NCBI GenBank assembly: GCA_025458585.1
Contig: JALOSD010000054.1
Location: forward strand, 1 to 9,488
Length of the DNA: 9,488 bases
Reading direction: 5' to 3'
Source: Burkholderiaceae bacterium
GTDB lineage: Bacteria; Pseudomonadota; Gammaproteobacteria; Burkholderiales; Burkholderiaceae_C
How positions within the stretch are numbered: the stretch's first letter is position 1; each line of letters opens with the position of its first letter. Shown in pieces: positions 1 to 6,060 of the stretch. The translations under genes and the position numbers were made by a program. The notes under the pieces are model-generated. The model did not search any database. It saw nothing but the letters and a program-made list of their open reading frames with translations, and was not told the DNA's origin.

Positions 1-720
1 GGCGGCGCCGCACCACAGGCCGTCGACCTGCGCCGGCACGATCCACAGGTGCAGACGGCTGCGCGGCTCGCGTCCGACCGGCTTGTCGGGCACGTCGACG
101 ACGATCGTGCGGTCGGGCGCCCAGTCGCCGAGGTCGTAGTCGTGCGAGACGATGCGCGTGCCCGGGTGCAGCGCCAGCAACCGCGGGCGCAGCCGCAGGT
201 TGACCTCGGGCAGCAGGTACATCGTGACGACCGTGGCGCGCGACAGGTCGGTCGTGAACAGGTCCTCGGTGCGGAACTCGACGCGGTCGGCGACGCCGGC
301 ACGCACGGCGCTCGCGCGGCTGCGCCGCACGAGGTCGTCGACGATCTCGACCCCCAGCCCGGTCGCGCCGAAGCGGCGCGCGGCGAGGATCACGATGCGG
401 CCGTCGCCAGACCCCAGATCGATCAGGTGGTCGGCCGGGCCGACGGCAGCGAGTTCGAGCATCGCGAGCGTGACGTTGTCCGGCGTGACGACGAACGGCA
501 CGTCGACGTCGGGGGCAGGCGCCTGCGCGGCGGCCCCCGCCGCGACGACGGCAGCGACGACGGCGGCGACCACGGCGGCGACCACGGCCAGGGCCCGGCG
601 CCGCACGCCGCGCCGCCACGGCAGGGCCAGGGCGGCAACGGCTTCGGCGCGCAGACGTCGAGGGCGGGAGTTCACGTTGGGTGCATTGTCCCGGCCGCGA
701 CCGCACGGCGCGGTCGCCAT
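1..720 (-). CDS. Class I SAM-dependent methyltransferase with N-terminal membrane/signal segment (3' end beyond window)
   Basis: This gene is read on the minus strand and is still open at base 1, so the C-terminus is missing; 240 codons are present. Residues about 98-107 read HLIDLGSGDG, the glycine-rich motif I that binds S-adenosylmethionine. An acidic residue (E125, in GLGVEI) sits where the ribose-binding position at the end of strand 2 is expected. A segment DVPFVVTPDN precedes the fold, as I recall for a group of small proteobacterial methyltransferases. Residues about 43-65 are a strongly hydrophobic Val/Ala stretch after an Arg-rich stretch (RRGVRRR), followed by AAAQA-PAP, a plausible signal-peptidase site. 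I chose ATG 720 because AGGTGA (728-733) lies 7 nt upstream; an in-frame GTG at 675 is the alternative and has no clear ribosome site. The methyl acceptor is unknown. It is divergent from the aor operon across 113 bp. Confidence 0.8.
   Translation of the reverse strand, partial: MATAPCGRGRDNAPNVNSRPRRLRAEAVAALALPWRRGVRRRALAVVAAVVAAVVAAVVAAGAAAQAPAPDVDVPFVVTPDNVTLAMLELAAVGPADHLIDLGSGDGRIVILAARRFGATGLGVEIVDDLVRRSRASAVRAGVADRVEFRTEDLFTTDLSRATVVTMYLLPEVNLRLRPRLLALHPGTRIVSHDYDLGDWAPDRTIVVDVPDKPVGREPRSRLHLWIVPAQVDGLWCGAA
542..589. repeat. Four tandem 12-nt units encoding the VVAA hydrophobic segment
   Basis: Four consecutive 12-base units begin GCGACGACGGCA on the plus strand, with one or two substitutions between units. 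On the minus strand they encode A-V-V-A four times, which is most of the hydrophobic segment of the methyltransferase. A gain or loss of one unit would stay in frame and change the segment by four residues, about one helical turn. The repeat is short and imperfect, so it may simply reflect a low-complexity GC-rich segment. Confidence 0.75.
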
Positions 721-833
721 CGGGGTTTCACCTAGGGACACGGCGGCTGACGGGCCGCGCAAGTTATGCAACAGTCGTCATAGGCGGGCGCCGAAGCGCC
801 CGCTCGGCCGTACCCCAACGCATCGAGGATTCC
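721..833. promoter_or_regulatory. Divergent control region between the methyltransferase gene and the aor operon
   Basis: This 113-bp gap must hold the start signals for both the leftward methyltransferase gene and the rightward aor operon. The only AT-richer stretch is about 761-782 (AAGTTATGCAACAG and onward), the most likely promoter position. I could not match a convincing sigma-70 pair or a sigma-54 GG-N10-GC element. It also holds AGGTGA at 728-733 (ribosome site for the leftward gene), a stem-loop at 784-803, and GAGGA at 825-829, 4 nt before the aorA ATG. Confidence 0.4.
784..803 (+). promoter_or_regulatory. Perfect 8-bp stem-loop in the aorA leader
   Basis: GCGGGCGC-CGAA-GCGCCCGC forms an uninterrupted 8-bp stem closed by a four-base loop, ending 30 nt before the aorA ATG and leaving the ribosome site at 825-829 free. 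It could be a 5' mRNA-stabilising structure, part of an attenuator, or a DNA inverted repeat bound by a regulator. The structure is visible; the role is inferred. Confidence 0.45.
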
Positions 834-1310
834 ATGCAGAAGACCTTGCACATCAACCCCGACAAGTGCACCGGCTGTCTCCAGTGCGAGATGGCGTGTT
901 CGTTCGAGAACTACGCCACCTACGCGCCGGCGAAGTCGCGCATCAAGGTGTTCGACTTCCACCACACGGGGCGCAAGGTGCCCTACACCTGCACGCAGTG
1001 CGACGAGGCCTGGTGCCTGCACGCCTGCCCGGTCGAGGCGATCACGATCGACAAGGTGACCGGCGCCAAGGTCGTCAACGAGTCGACCTGCGTCGGCTGC
1101 AAGGTGTGCACGATCAGCTGCCCGTTCGGCACGATCAACTACGTGCAGGAGACCGGCAAGGTGCAGAAGTGCGACCTGTGCGGCGGCGAGCCGGCGTGCG
1201 CCGAAGCCTGCCCGACCGGCGCCATCACCTACATCGACGCCAACTGGACCGGCCTGTCGAAGATGCAGGCCTGGGCCGACAAGCTCGGCAACCAACCCTC
1301 GGCAGCATAA
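834..1310 (+). CDS. aorA: AOR electron-transfer subunit, polyferredoxin with four [4Fe-4S] sites
   Basis: A 158-residue Fe-S subunit of the DMSO-reductase-B/HycB/CooF ferredoxin type. It has exactly 16 cysteines in four groups: C12-C15-C18-C22, C53-C56-C61-C65, C86-C89-C92-C96 and C113-C116-C122-C126. Each group fits one [4Fe-4S] cluster, with partner cysteines swapped between motifs as usual in this family. No signal peptide is present, so it is cytoplasmic. It is expected to relay electrons between the W site of AorB and the FAD of AorC. In the Aromatoleum aromaticum enzyme the equivalent subunit stacks into a filament carrying several AorB copies; whether this one does is inference. ATG 834 is chosen because GAGGA lies 4 nt upstream and the homology begins MQKTLHINPDKCTGC; the frame is open further upstream but that part looks non-coding. 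The TAA stop runs into the aorB ribosome site. Confidence 0.93.
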   Translation: MQKTLHINPDKCTGCLQCEMACSFENYATYAPAKSRIKVFDFHHTGRKVPYTCTQCDEAWCLHACPVEAITIDKVTGAKVVNESTCVGCKVCTISCPFGTINYVQETGKVQKCDLCGGEPACAEACPTGAITYIDANWTGLSKMQAWADKLGNQPSAA

Positions 1311-1314
1311 GGAG
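1309..1314 (+). promoter_or_regulatory. Strong ribosome binding site of aorB overlapping the aorA stop
   Basis: AAGGAG begins within the TAA stop codon of aorA and lies 6 nt before the aorB ATG at 1321. This suggests translational coupling, consistent with equal production of the AorA and AorB subunits. By contrast, aorC has only GAGA at 3221-3224 and no recognisable Shine-Dalgarno core. Confidence 0.7.
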
Positions 1315-1320
1315 TACGCC

Positions 1321-3168
1321 ATGTCCTGGGCAGGAAAGATCCTTCGCGTCAATCTCACCGCCGGCACCGTCAAGTCCGAGCCGCTGAACATGGACTGGGC
1401 GCGCGCCTACCTCGGCTCGCGCGGCCTGGCCACCAAGTACATCGTCGAGGAGGTCGACCCGAAGGTCGACCCGCTCGGCCCCGACAACAAGGTCATCTGG
1501 GCCACCGGCCCGCTCACGGGCACGATGGCCTCGACCGGCGGGCGCTACACCGTCGTCACCAAGGGCCCGCTGACGGGTGCGATCGCGTGCTCGAACTCGG
1601 GCGGCTACTGGGGCGCCGAGCTGAAGATGGCCGGCTGGGACATGATCGTCTTCGAGGGCAAGTCCGCGAAGCCGGTCTACCTCTTCATCGAGGACGACGT
1701 CGCCGAACTGCGTGATGCCGCGCACCTGTGGGGCAAGAGCGTCTGGGAGACCGAGGAGACGATCAAGAAGCAGCACCAGGACCCGCTGATCCGGGTCTCG
1801 AGCATCGGCCTCGCAGGCGAGAACCAGGTGCTCTTTGCCGCCGTCGTCAACGACCTGCACCGCGCCGCCGGGCGCTCGGGCGTCGGCGCCGTGATGGGCA
1901 GCAAGAACCTGAAGGCGATCGCGGTGCGCGGCACCAAGGGTGTGGGCAACATCGCCAACCCCAAGGAGTTCATGAAGGTCACCTTCGAGAAGAAGAAGAT
2001 CCTGGCCGAGAACGCGGTCACGGGCCAGGGCCTGCCGACCTACGGCACGCAGGTGCTGATGAACGTCATCAACGAGATCGGCGCGCTGCCCACGCGCAAC
2101 CACCGCGACATCCAGTTCGAGGGCGCGAAGGACATCTCGGCCGAGGCGATGGCCACGCCGCGCAAGAGCGACGGCAAGCCGCAGCTCGTGACCAACCAGG
2201 CCTGCTTCGGCTGCACGATCGCCTGCGGGCGCATCAGCAAGATCGACCAGACCCACTTCAGCGTGCAGAACAAGCCGCAGTACTGGGGCGCCTCGGGCGG
2301 CCTCGAGTACGAGGCGGCGTGGGCGCTGGGTGCGGCCAACGGCGTCAACGACCTCGAGGCGCTGCAGTACGCCAACCTGATCTGCAACGAACATGGCATG
2401 GACCCGATCACGTTCGGGGCCACCATCGGCGCGGTGATGGAGCTCTACGAGATGGGCGTGCTCACGAAGGAGCAGCTCGGCATCGAGGCGCCGTTCGGCT
2501 CGGCGCAAGCGCTTTGCGAGCTGGCCGACATGACGGCCAGGGGCGTGGGCTTCGGCAAGGAGATCGGCCTGGGCAGCAAGCGGCTGACCGCCAAGTACGG
2601 CCACCCCGAGCTGAGCATGAGCGTCAAGGGCCAGGAGTTCCCGGCCTACGACAGCCGCGGCATCCAGGGCATGGGTCTGGCGTACGCCACCAGCAACCGC
2701 GGCGCCTGCCACCTGCGCGGCTACACCGTCGCCTCCGAGGTGCTCGGCATCCCGGTCAAGACCGACCCGTTGAGCGCCGAGGGCAAGCCCGAACTCGTGA
2801 TGGCGTTCCAGGACGCGACCGCCGCGTTCGACTCGGCCGGCATCTGCATCTTCACCAGCTTCGCGTGGGGCCTGGCCGACGTGCAGCCGCAGGTGGCGGC
2901 GGCGTGCGGCGACGAGTTCACGCTCGAGAACCTGTCCAAGATCGGCGAGCGCATCTGGAACATGGAGCGCGACTTCAACAACCGCGCCGGCTTCACGGCC
3001 AAGGACGACACGCTGCCGCCGCGCCTGCTCAACGAGCCGGCGAAGACCGGCCCGGCGAAGGGCCTCGTCAACAAGCTGCCCGAGATGCTGCCGAAGTACT
3101 ACGCGGCACGCGGCTGGAACGCCGACGGCACGCTCAAGCCCGAGACGCGCGCGCGGCTGGGCCTGTGA
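1321..3168 (+). CDS. aorB: Tungsten-dependent aldehyde:ferredoxin oxidoreductase, catalytic subunit
   Basis: A 615-residue member of the AOR family, close to the roughly 600 residues usual for it. It interconverts aldehydes and carboxylic acids at a tungsten-bis-pyranopterin site. The N-terminal domain begins SWAGKILRVNLTAGTV and continues through KGPLTGAIACSNSGGYWGAELK (about 82-103), typical of the family. C295-x2-C298-x3-C302, with a distant C509, makes the four-cysteine [4Fe-4S] site next to the pterin. Two pterin-contact motifs of DxxGxD/C type are visible: NEHGMD (356-361) and DSAGIC (504-509). Candidate catalytic residues are a Glu in GGLEYE (326-331) and His464 in NRGACHLRG, placed by analogy with Pyrococcus AOR. 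The metal cannot be proved from sequence, but this family is normally W-dependent. The real substrate is unknown. It sits 10 bp after aorA and 65 bp before aorC. Confidence 0.93.
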   Translation: MSWAGKILRVNLTAGTVKSEPLNMDWARAYLGSRGLATKYIVEEVDPKVDPLGPDNKVIWATGPLTGTMASTGGRYTVVTKGPLTGAIACSNSGGYWGAELKMAGWDMIVFEGKSAKPVYLFIEDDVAELRDAAHLWGKSVWETEETIKKQHQDPLIRVSSIGLAGENQVLFAAVVNDLHRAAGRSGVGAVMGSKNLKAIAVRGTKGVGNIANPKEFMKVTFEKKKILAENAVTGQGLPTYGTQVLMNVINEIGALPTRNHRDIQFEGAKDISAEAMATPRKSDGKPQLVTNQACFGCTIACGRISKIDQTHFSVQNKPQYWGASGGLEYEAAWALGAANGVNDLEALQYANLICNEHGMDPITFGATIGAVMELYEMGVLTKEQLGIEAPFGSAQALCELADMTARGVGFGKEIGLGSKRLTAKYGHPELSMSVKGQEFPAYDSRGIQGMGLAYATSNRGACHLRGYTVASEVLGIPVKTDPLSAEGKPELVMAFQDATAAFDSAGICIFTSFAWGLADVQPQVAAACGDEFTLENLSKIGERIWNMERDFNNRAGFTAKDDTLPPRLLNEPAKTGPAKGLVNKLPEMLPKYYAARGWNADGTLKPETRARLGL

Positions 3169-3191
3169 GCGGGTTCGTGCGCTGATCCCGG

Positions 3192-3211
3192 AGGCGGTCG
3201 CAAGACCGCCT
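3192..3211 (+). terminator. Stem-loop in the aorB-aorC gap (possible leaky terminator or 3' mRNA stabiliser)
   Basis: AGGCGGTC-GCAA-GACCGCCT is a perfect 8-bp stem with a GNRA-type loop, followed by TTCTC, lying within the 65-bp gap between the aorB stop and the aorC start. The short T-rich tail is too weak for a confident intrinsic terminator. It could partly terminate transcription or protect the aorAB part of the mRNA from 3' decay, either of which would lower AorC relative to AorA and AorB. Confidence 0.5.
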
Positions 3212-3233
3212 TCTCACTTCGAGACCCCACACG

Positions 3234-4499
3234 ATGAAGCACGTCATCCTCGGCGCCGGCCCGGCCGGCGTCATCGCCGCCGAGACGATCCGCAAGCACG
3301 CGCCGCACGACGAGATCCTGATCGTCGGCGACGAGCCCGAGCCGCCCTACTCGCGCATGGCGATTCCCTACCTGCTGATCGGCAACGTCGGCGAGGACGG
3401 CACGCACCTGCGGCACGGCGCCGACCACTACGCGAAGCTGCGCATCGACGTGAGGCGCGGCGTGCGCGCGACCGGCGTCGACACGAAGGCGCGCACGGTC
3501 GCGCTCGACGACGGCGGCACCGTGCCGTTCGACCGCCTGCTGATCGCCACCGGCTCGCGGCCGGCGAGCCCGCCGATCCCGGGCATCCACAGCGACGGCG
3601 TGCACACCTGCTGGACGCTGCAAGACGCGCGCGCGATCATGCAGCGCGCCTCCCAGGGCGCGCGCGTGCTGCAGATGGGCGCCGGCTTCATCGGCTGCAT
3701 CATCATGGAGGCGCTCGCCGCGCGCGGCGTGCAGCTCACCGTCGTCGAGATGGGCGACCGCATGGTGCCGCGCATGATGGGCCCCACGGCCGGCGGCATG
3801 ATCAAGGACTGGTGCGAGGCCAAGGGCGTGCGCGTCGTGACCGGCGCGCGCGTCGAGGCGATCGAGCCGCACGCGCCGCTGCGCGCGCGCCTGTCGACCG
3901 GCGATTTCCTCGAGGCCGACCTGGTGATCAGCGCCACCGGCGTCAAGCCGGCGATCGGCTTCCTCGAGAACTCCGAGATCAGGTGCCTGCTCGGCGTGCT
4001 GACCGACGAGCACATGCAGACGACCGTGCCGGGCATCTACGCCGCCGGCGACTGCGCCGAGGCTTTCGACCCGATCGCCGGCAAGACGATCGTCAGCGCG
4101 ATCCAGCCGAACGCCGCCGACCAGGCGCGCGTCGCGGCGCTGAACATGGTCGGCCGCAAGACGGCGCTGAAGATGGTGACGCAGATCAACGTGCTCGACA
4201 CGCTCGGCCTGATCTCGTCGAGCTTCGGCGACTGGCAGGGCGTGCCCGGCGGCGAGCACGTCGAGCTCACCGACCGTGCCGCCGGCCGGCACCTGAGCCT
4301 GCAGTTCCAGGGCGACCGCCTGATCGGCTGCAACAGCATCGGCTGGACCGAGCACGTCGGCGTGATGCGCGGCCTCGTCGAAGGCCAGGTCAGCCTCGGC
4401 GAGTGGAAGGACAAGCTGCTCGCCGACCCGACCCGGCTCGCCGAGGCCTACCTCGCGCGCGCGCAGGCGCAGGAGGCACGCGCGCTCGTCAAGGCCTGA
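3234..4499 (+). CDS. aorC: AOR FAD-dependent NAD(P)H oxidoreductase subunit
   Basis: A 421-residue flavoprotein of the pyridine-nucleotide oxidoreductase superfamily. The FAD Rossmann motif is GAGPAG (7-12), followed by LLIATGSRP (102-110). A second Rossmann motif GAGFIG (149-154) is followed by E172 in VVEMGD; this acidic end favours NAD(H) over NADP(H). The third FAD motif is YAAGDCAE (269-276). There is no redox-active CxxxxC near the flavin, so it is not a disulfide reductase and resembles ferredoxin/rubredoxin reductases. Its place behind aorAB fits the FAD subunit that passes electrons between the AorA Fe-S chain and NAD. The start follows from the Rossmann fold beginning at residue 2; only a weak GAGA precedes it, unlike the strong site of aorB. 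A family-level reading as a generic NAD(P)/FAD oxidoreductase is certain; the AOR role is from context. Confidence 0.9.
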   Translation: MKHVILGAGPAGVIAAETIRKHAPHDEILIVGDEPEPPYSRMAIPYLLIGNVGEDGTHLRHGADHYAKLRIDVRRGVRATGVDTKARTVALDDGGTVPFDRLLIATGSRPASPPIPGIHSDGVHTCWTLQDARAIMQRASQGARVLQMGAGFIGCIIMEALAARGVQLTVVEMGDRMVPRMMGPTAGGMIKDWCEAKGVRVVTGARVEAIEPHAPLRARLSTGDFLEADLVISATGVKPAIGFLENSEIRCLLGVLTDEHMQTTVPGIYAAGDCAEAFDPIAGKTIVSAIQPNAADQARVAALNMVGRKTALKMVTQINVLDTLGLISSSFGDWQGVPGGEHVELTDRAAGRHLSLQFQGDRLIGCNSIGWTEHVGVMRGLVEGQVSLGEWKDKLLADPTRLAEAYLARAQAQEARALVKA

Positions 4500-4537
4500 C
4501 GCGCGACCGCCCGCGGCGGCTGCGGCATCATCGGACG

Positions 4538-4792
4538 ATGCAGATCACCTTCAAGCTCTACGCGAGCCTGACGCAGCACCTGCCGCCCGAGGCGCGCCAG
4601 GGCAACCAGATGACGCTCGACGTCGCGCCCGAGGCGACGATCGCGCAGATCGTCGAGCCGTTCAACCTGCCGATGAAGCTCGTGCACCTCGTGCTGATCA
4701 ACGGCGTCTACGTGCCGCCCGACGAGCGCGCGACGCGGCGGCTCGCCGAAGGCGACGTGCTCGCGATCTGGCCGCCGATCGCCGGTGGCTGA
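4538..4792 (+). CDS. MoaD/ThiS-like sulfur carrier for the tungsten-pterin cofactor
   Basis: An 84-residue ubiquitin-fold protein beginning MQITFKLYASLTQHLP, with the central LVLINGVYVP strand (51-60), the EGDVLAIWPP segment and a terminal Gly-Gly, the residues that are adenylated and thiocarboxylated in MoaD and ThiS. By family it would donate sulfur in making the dithiolene of molybdopterin. Its place directly after aorC suggests a copy dedicated to the W-bis-pterin of AorB; a MoaD-like gene is, as I recall, also part of the Aromatoleum aor operon. No activating enzyme (MoeB-like) or MoaE partner is encoded in the window, so those would be shared with the housekeeping pathway. It is 38 bp after aorC, with a small 5-bp hairpin (4507-4519) in the gap. 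ATG 4538 has only a weak GGA upstream; the start is set by the fold. Confidence 0.88.
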   Translation: MQITFKLYASLTQHLPPEARQGNQMTLDVAPEATIAQIVEPFNLPMKLVHLVLINGVYVPPDERATRRLAEGDVLAIWPPIAGG

Positions 4793-4797
4793 TCGAC

Positions 4798-4817
4798 GTC
4801 GGGCGCTGCGCCACGAC
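4798..4817 (+). promoter_or_regulatory. Stem-loop between the MoaD-like gene and the 99-residue gene
   Basis: GTCGGGCG (4798-4805) pairs with CGCC plus CGAC (4809-4812 and 4814-4817) around a CTG loop, with one bulged A at 4813. There is no T-run after it, so it is not a canonical terminator. It lies 5 nt after the stop of the MoaD-like gene, 40 nt before the next start. Confidence 0.35.
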
Positions 4818-4856
4818 AGCACGCCCGCAGGCCGCGGCGGCCCGTAGGTCTCACCG

Positions 4857-5156
4857 ATGCAAGCGCACTACGAGCCGACGTTCGAACGCGAGATGGGCTG
4901 CACCGAGGCCGAGCTTCGCGCCTGGCTTCCGGGCGCGAGCGGCGGCGCCGCGCTCGCGTTTCGCGACGATGGCGCCGACGTGGCGCTGGACAGCGGCGAA
5001 CTGCGCCTGCGCTGGCAGACGCTGCCGCCGCGGCGCATCGCGCTGATCACGCTGCCGCGCCTGCGCGTGCGCTTCGAGTTCGTGCGCGTCGACGACGCCG
5101 AACGCCGGCGCTTCATGCGCCACTTCGACCTCTACACGCAACGCGGAGGCGGCTGA
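4857..5156 (+). CDS. Small protein of unknown function, last gene of the aor operon
   Basis: A 99-residue soluble protein with no signal peptide, membrane segment or known motif that I can name. Visible pattern: N-terminal YEPTFEREMGCTEAELRAWLPGA (5-27), then an alternating charged/hydrophobic stretch likely to be beta strands (GELRLRWQTLPPRRIALITLPRL, about 47-69). The end is RRFMRHFDLYTQRGGG, closing in three glycines. It has one cysteine (C15). ATG 4857 has TAGGT about 7 nt upstream. It reads in the same direction 64 bp after the MoaD-like gene and just before the convergent terminator, so it is most likely co-transcribed with aor. I recall similar C-termini (arginine, phenylalanine-methionine, FDLYTQRGGG) in unnamed betaproteobacterial proteins but cannot check. 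A role in W-cofactor handling or AOR assembly is a guess from position only. Confidence 0.72.
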   Translation: MQAHYEPTFEREMGCTEAELRAWLPGASGGAALAFRDDGADVALDSGELRLRWQTLPPRRIALITLPRLRVRFEFVRVDDAERRRFMRHFDLYTQRGGG

Positions 5157-5163
5157 ACCGCCC

Positions 5164-5187
5164 GGCCGGCGCGCGACGCGCGCGGCC
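5164..5187. terminator. Bidirectional hairpin between the convergent aor and pha operons
   Basis: GGCC-G-GCGCGC (5164-5174) pairs with GCGCGC-GGCC (5178-5187) around a GAC loop, with G5168 bulged: a 10-bp all-GC stem in the 78-bp gap where both operons end. No T-run follows on either strand, so it is not a textbook intrinsic terminator; it may block read-through or define mRNA 3' ends after Rho termination and trimming. Confidence 0.5.
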
Positions 5188-5234
5188 AGGCCCGAGGCGA
5201 CGCACCGCCCGCGAGGACGGTCCGTCGCCCGCGT

Positions 5235-5972
5235 TCAACCCATGTGCAGGCCGCCGTTGCAGCTGAAGTCGGCGCCGGTCGTGAAGCCCGAGTCGGGGCC
5301 GGCGAGCCAGGCGACGATCGAGCCGATCTCCTCCGGCGTGCCGAGGCGCTTGACCGGGATCGTCGCGACGATCTTCTCGAGGACCTCGGGCTTGATCGCG
5401 CGGACCATGTCGGTGCCGATGTAGCCCGGGCTCACGGTGTTGACCGTCACGCCCTTGCTCGCCACTTCCTGCGCCAGCGCCATCGTGAAGCCGTGCATGC
5501 CCGCCTTGGCGGCCGAGTAGTTGGTCTGGCCGGCCTGCCCCTTCTCGCCGTTGACCGACGAGATCTGGATGATGCGGCCCCAGCCCCTCTCGACCATGTC
5601 CGGCACCACCTGCTTGGTGACGTTGAACATGCTGTTGAGGTTGGTGTCGATGACGGCCTTCCAGTCGTCGGGCGTCATCTTCAGGAACATCCGGTCGCGC
5701 GTGATGCCGGCGTTGTTGACCAGCACGTCGATGGGTCCGTGCTCGGCCTTGGCCTTCGTGAAGGCGGCCACCGTCGAGTCCCAGTCGGCGACGTTGCCGA
5801 CGGAGGCGTGGAACGTGTAGCCGAGCGCCTTCTGCTCGTCGAGCCACTTGTTGAAGTCACGGCTCGGACCGCAGCCGGCGATCACCTTGAAACCTTCCTT
5901 GGCCAGCCGCTGGCAGATCGCCGTGCCGATGCCGCCCATGCCGCCGGTGACGTAAGCCACTTTCTGTGTCAT
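5235..5972 (-). CDS. phaB: Acetoacetyl-CoA reductase (NADPH)
   Basis: A 245-residue short-chain dehydrogenase that reduces acetoacetyl-CoA to (R)-3-hydroxybutyryl-CoA, the second step of PHB synthesis. The cofactor-binding motif is TGGMGGIG (9-16), then NNAG (86-89). The catalytic residues are S139 (ISSVNG), Y152 and K156 (YSAAK). The sequence is near-collinear with C. necator PhaB (246 residues), including the GWGRI, NGEKGQ and FSCNGGLHMG segments. It differs by a one-residue shortening near position 38-40 (GPSRDFNKW), in the region after strand 2 that helps recognise the NADPH phosphate. AGGAG (5979-5983) lies 6 nt upstream of ATG 5972. It is the last gene of phaCAB, 88 bp after phaA. Confidence 0.96.
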   Translation of the reverse strand: MTQKVAYVTGGMGGIGTAICQRLAKEGFKVIAGCGPSRDFNKWLDEQKALGYTFHASVGNVADWDSTVAAFTKAKAEHGPIDVLVNNAGITRDRMFLKMTPDDWKAVIDTNLNSMFNVTKQVVPDMVERGWGRIIQISSVNGEKGQAGQTNYSAAKAGMHGFTMALAQEVASKGVTVNTVSPGYIGTDMVRAIKPEVLEKIVATIPVKRLGTPEEIGSIVAWLAGPDSGFTTGADFSCNGGLHMG

Positions 5973-6060
5973 TGCTCGCTCCTGTTTCTCCGTGGGTGGA
6001 TGTGCCGAGCGTCCCGCCGCGCCGCGTCGCGGTCAAGCGGGTTCGCCCGATGTTGTGCTC

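Noticed and set aside
542..589. The tandem units as a CRISPR-like or regulatory array.
   Set aside because: The units are contiguous with no spacers and lie inside a coding frame that they translate in phase.
423..638. A 71-codon minus-strand frame at the left edge.
   Set aside because: It is out of frame with the methyltransferase, which carries the SAM motif over the same bases; its translation is Pro/Ser/Arg-rich.
765..782. TATG-N10-CATA as an operator in the divergent region.
   Set aside because: Only four base pairs in each arm with no extension; expected by chance.
742..790. Sigma-54 (GG-N10-GC) or sigma-70 promoter for aorA.
   Set aside because: GG and GC pairs are not at the required spacing, and no -35/-10 pair with 16-18 bp spacing has more than a few matching bases.
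1225..2712. A 495-codon open frame on the minus strand opposite aorB, and a 485-codon plus-strand frame at 1728-3185.
   Set aside because: Both overlap the clearly conserved aorB frame and have low-complexity Arg/Ala/His-rich translations.
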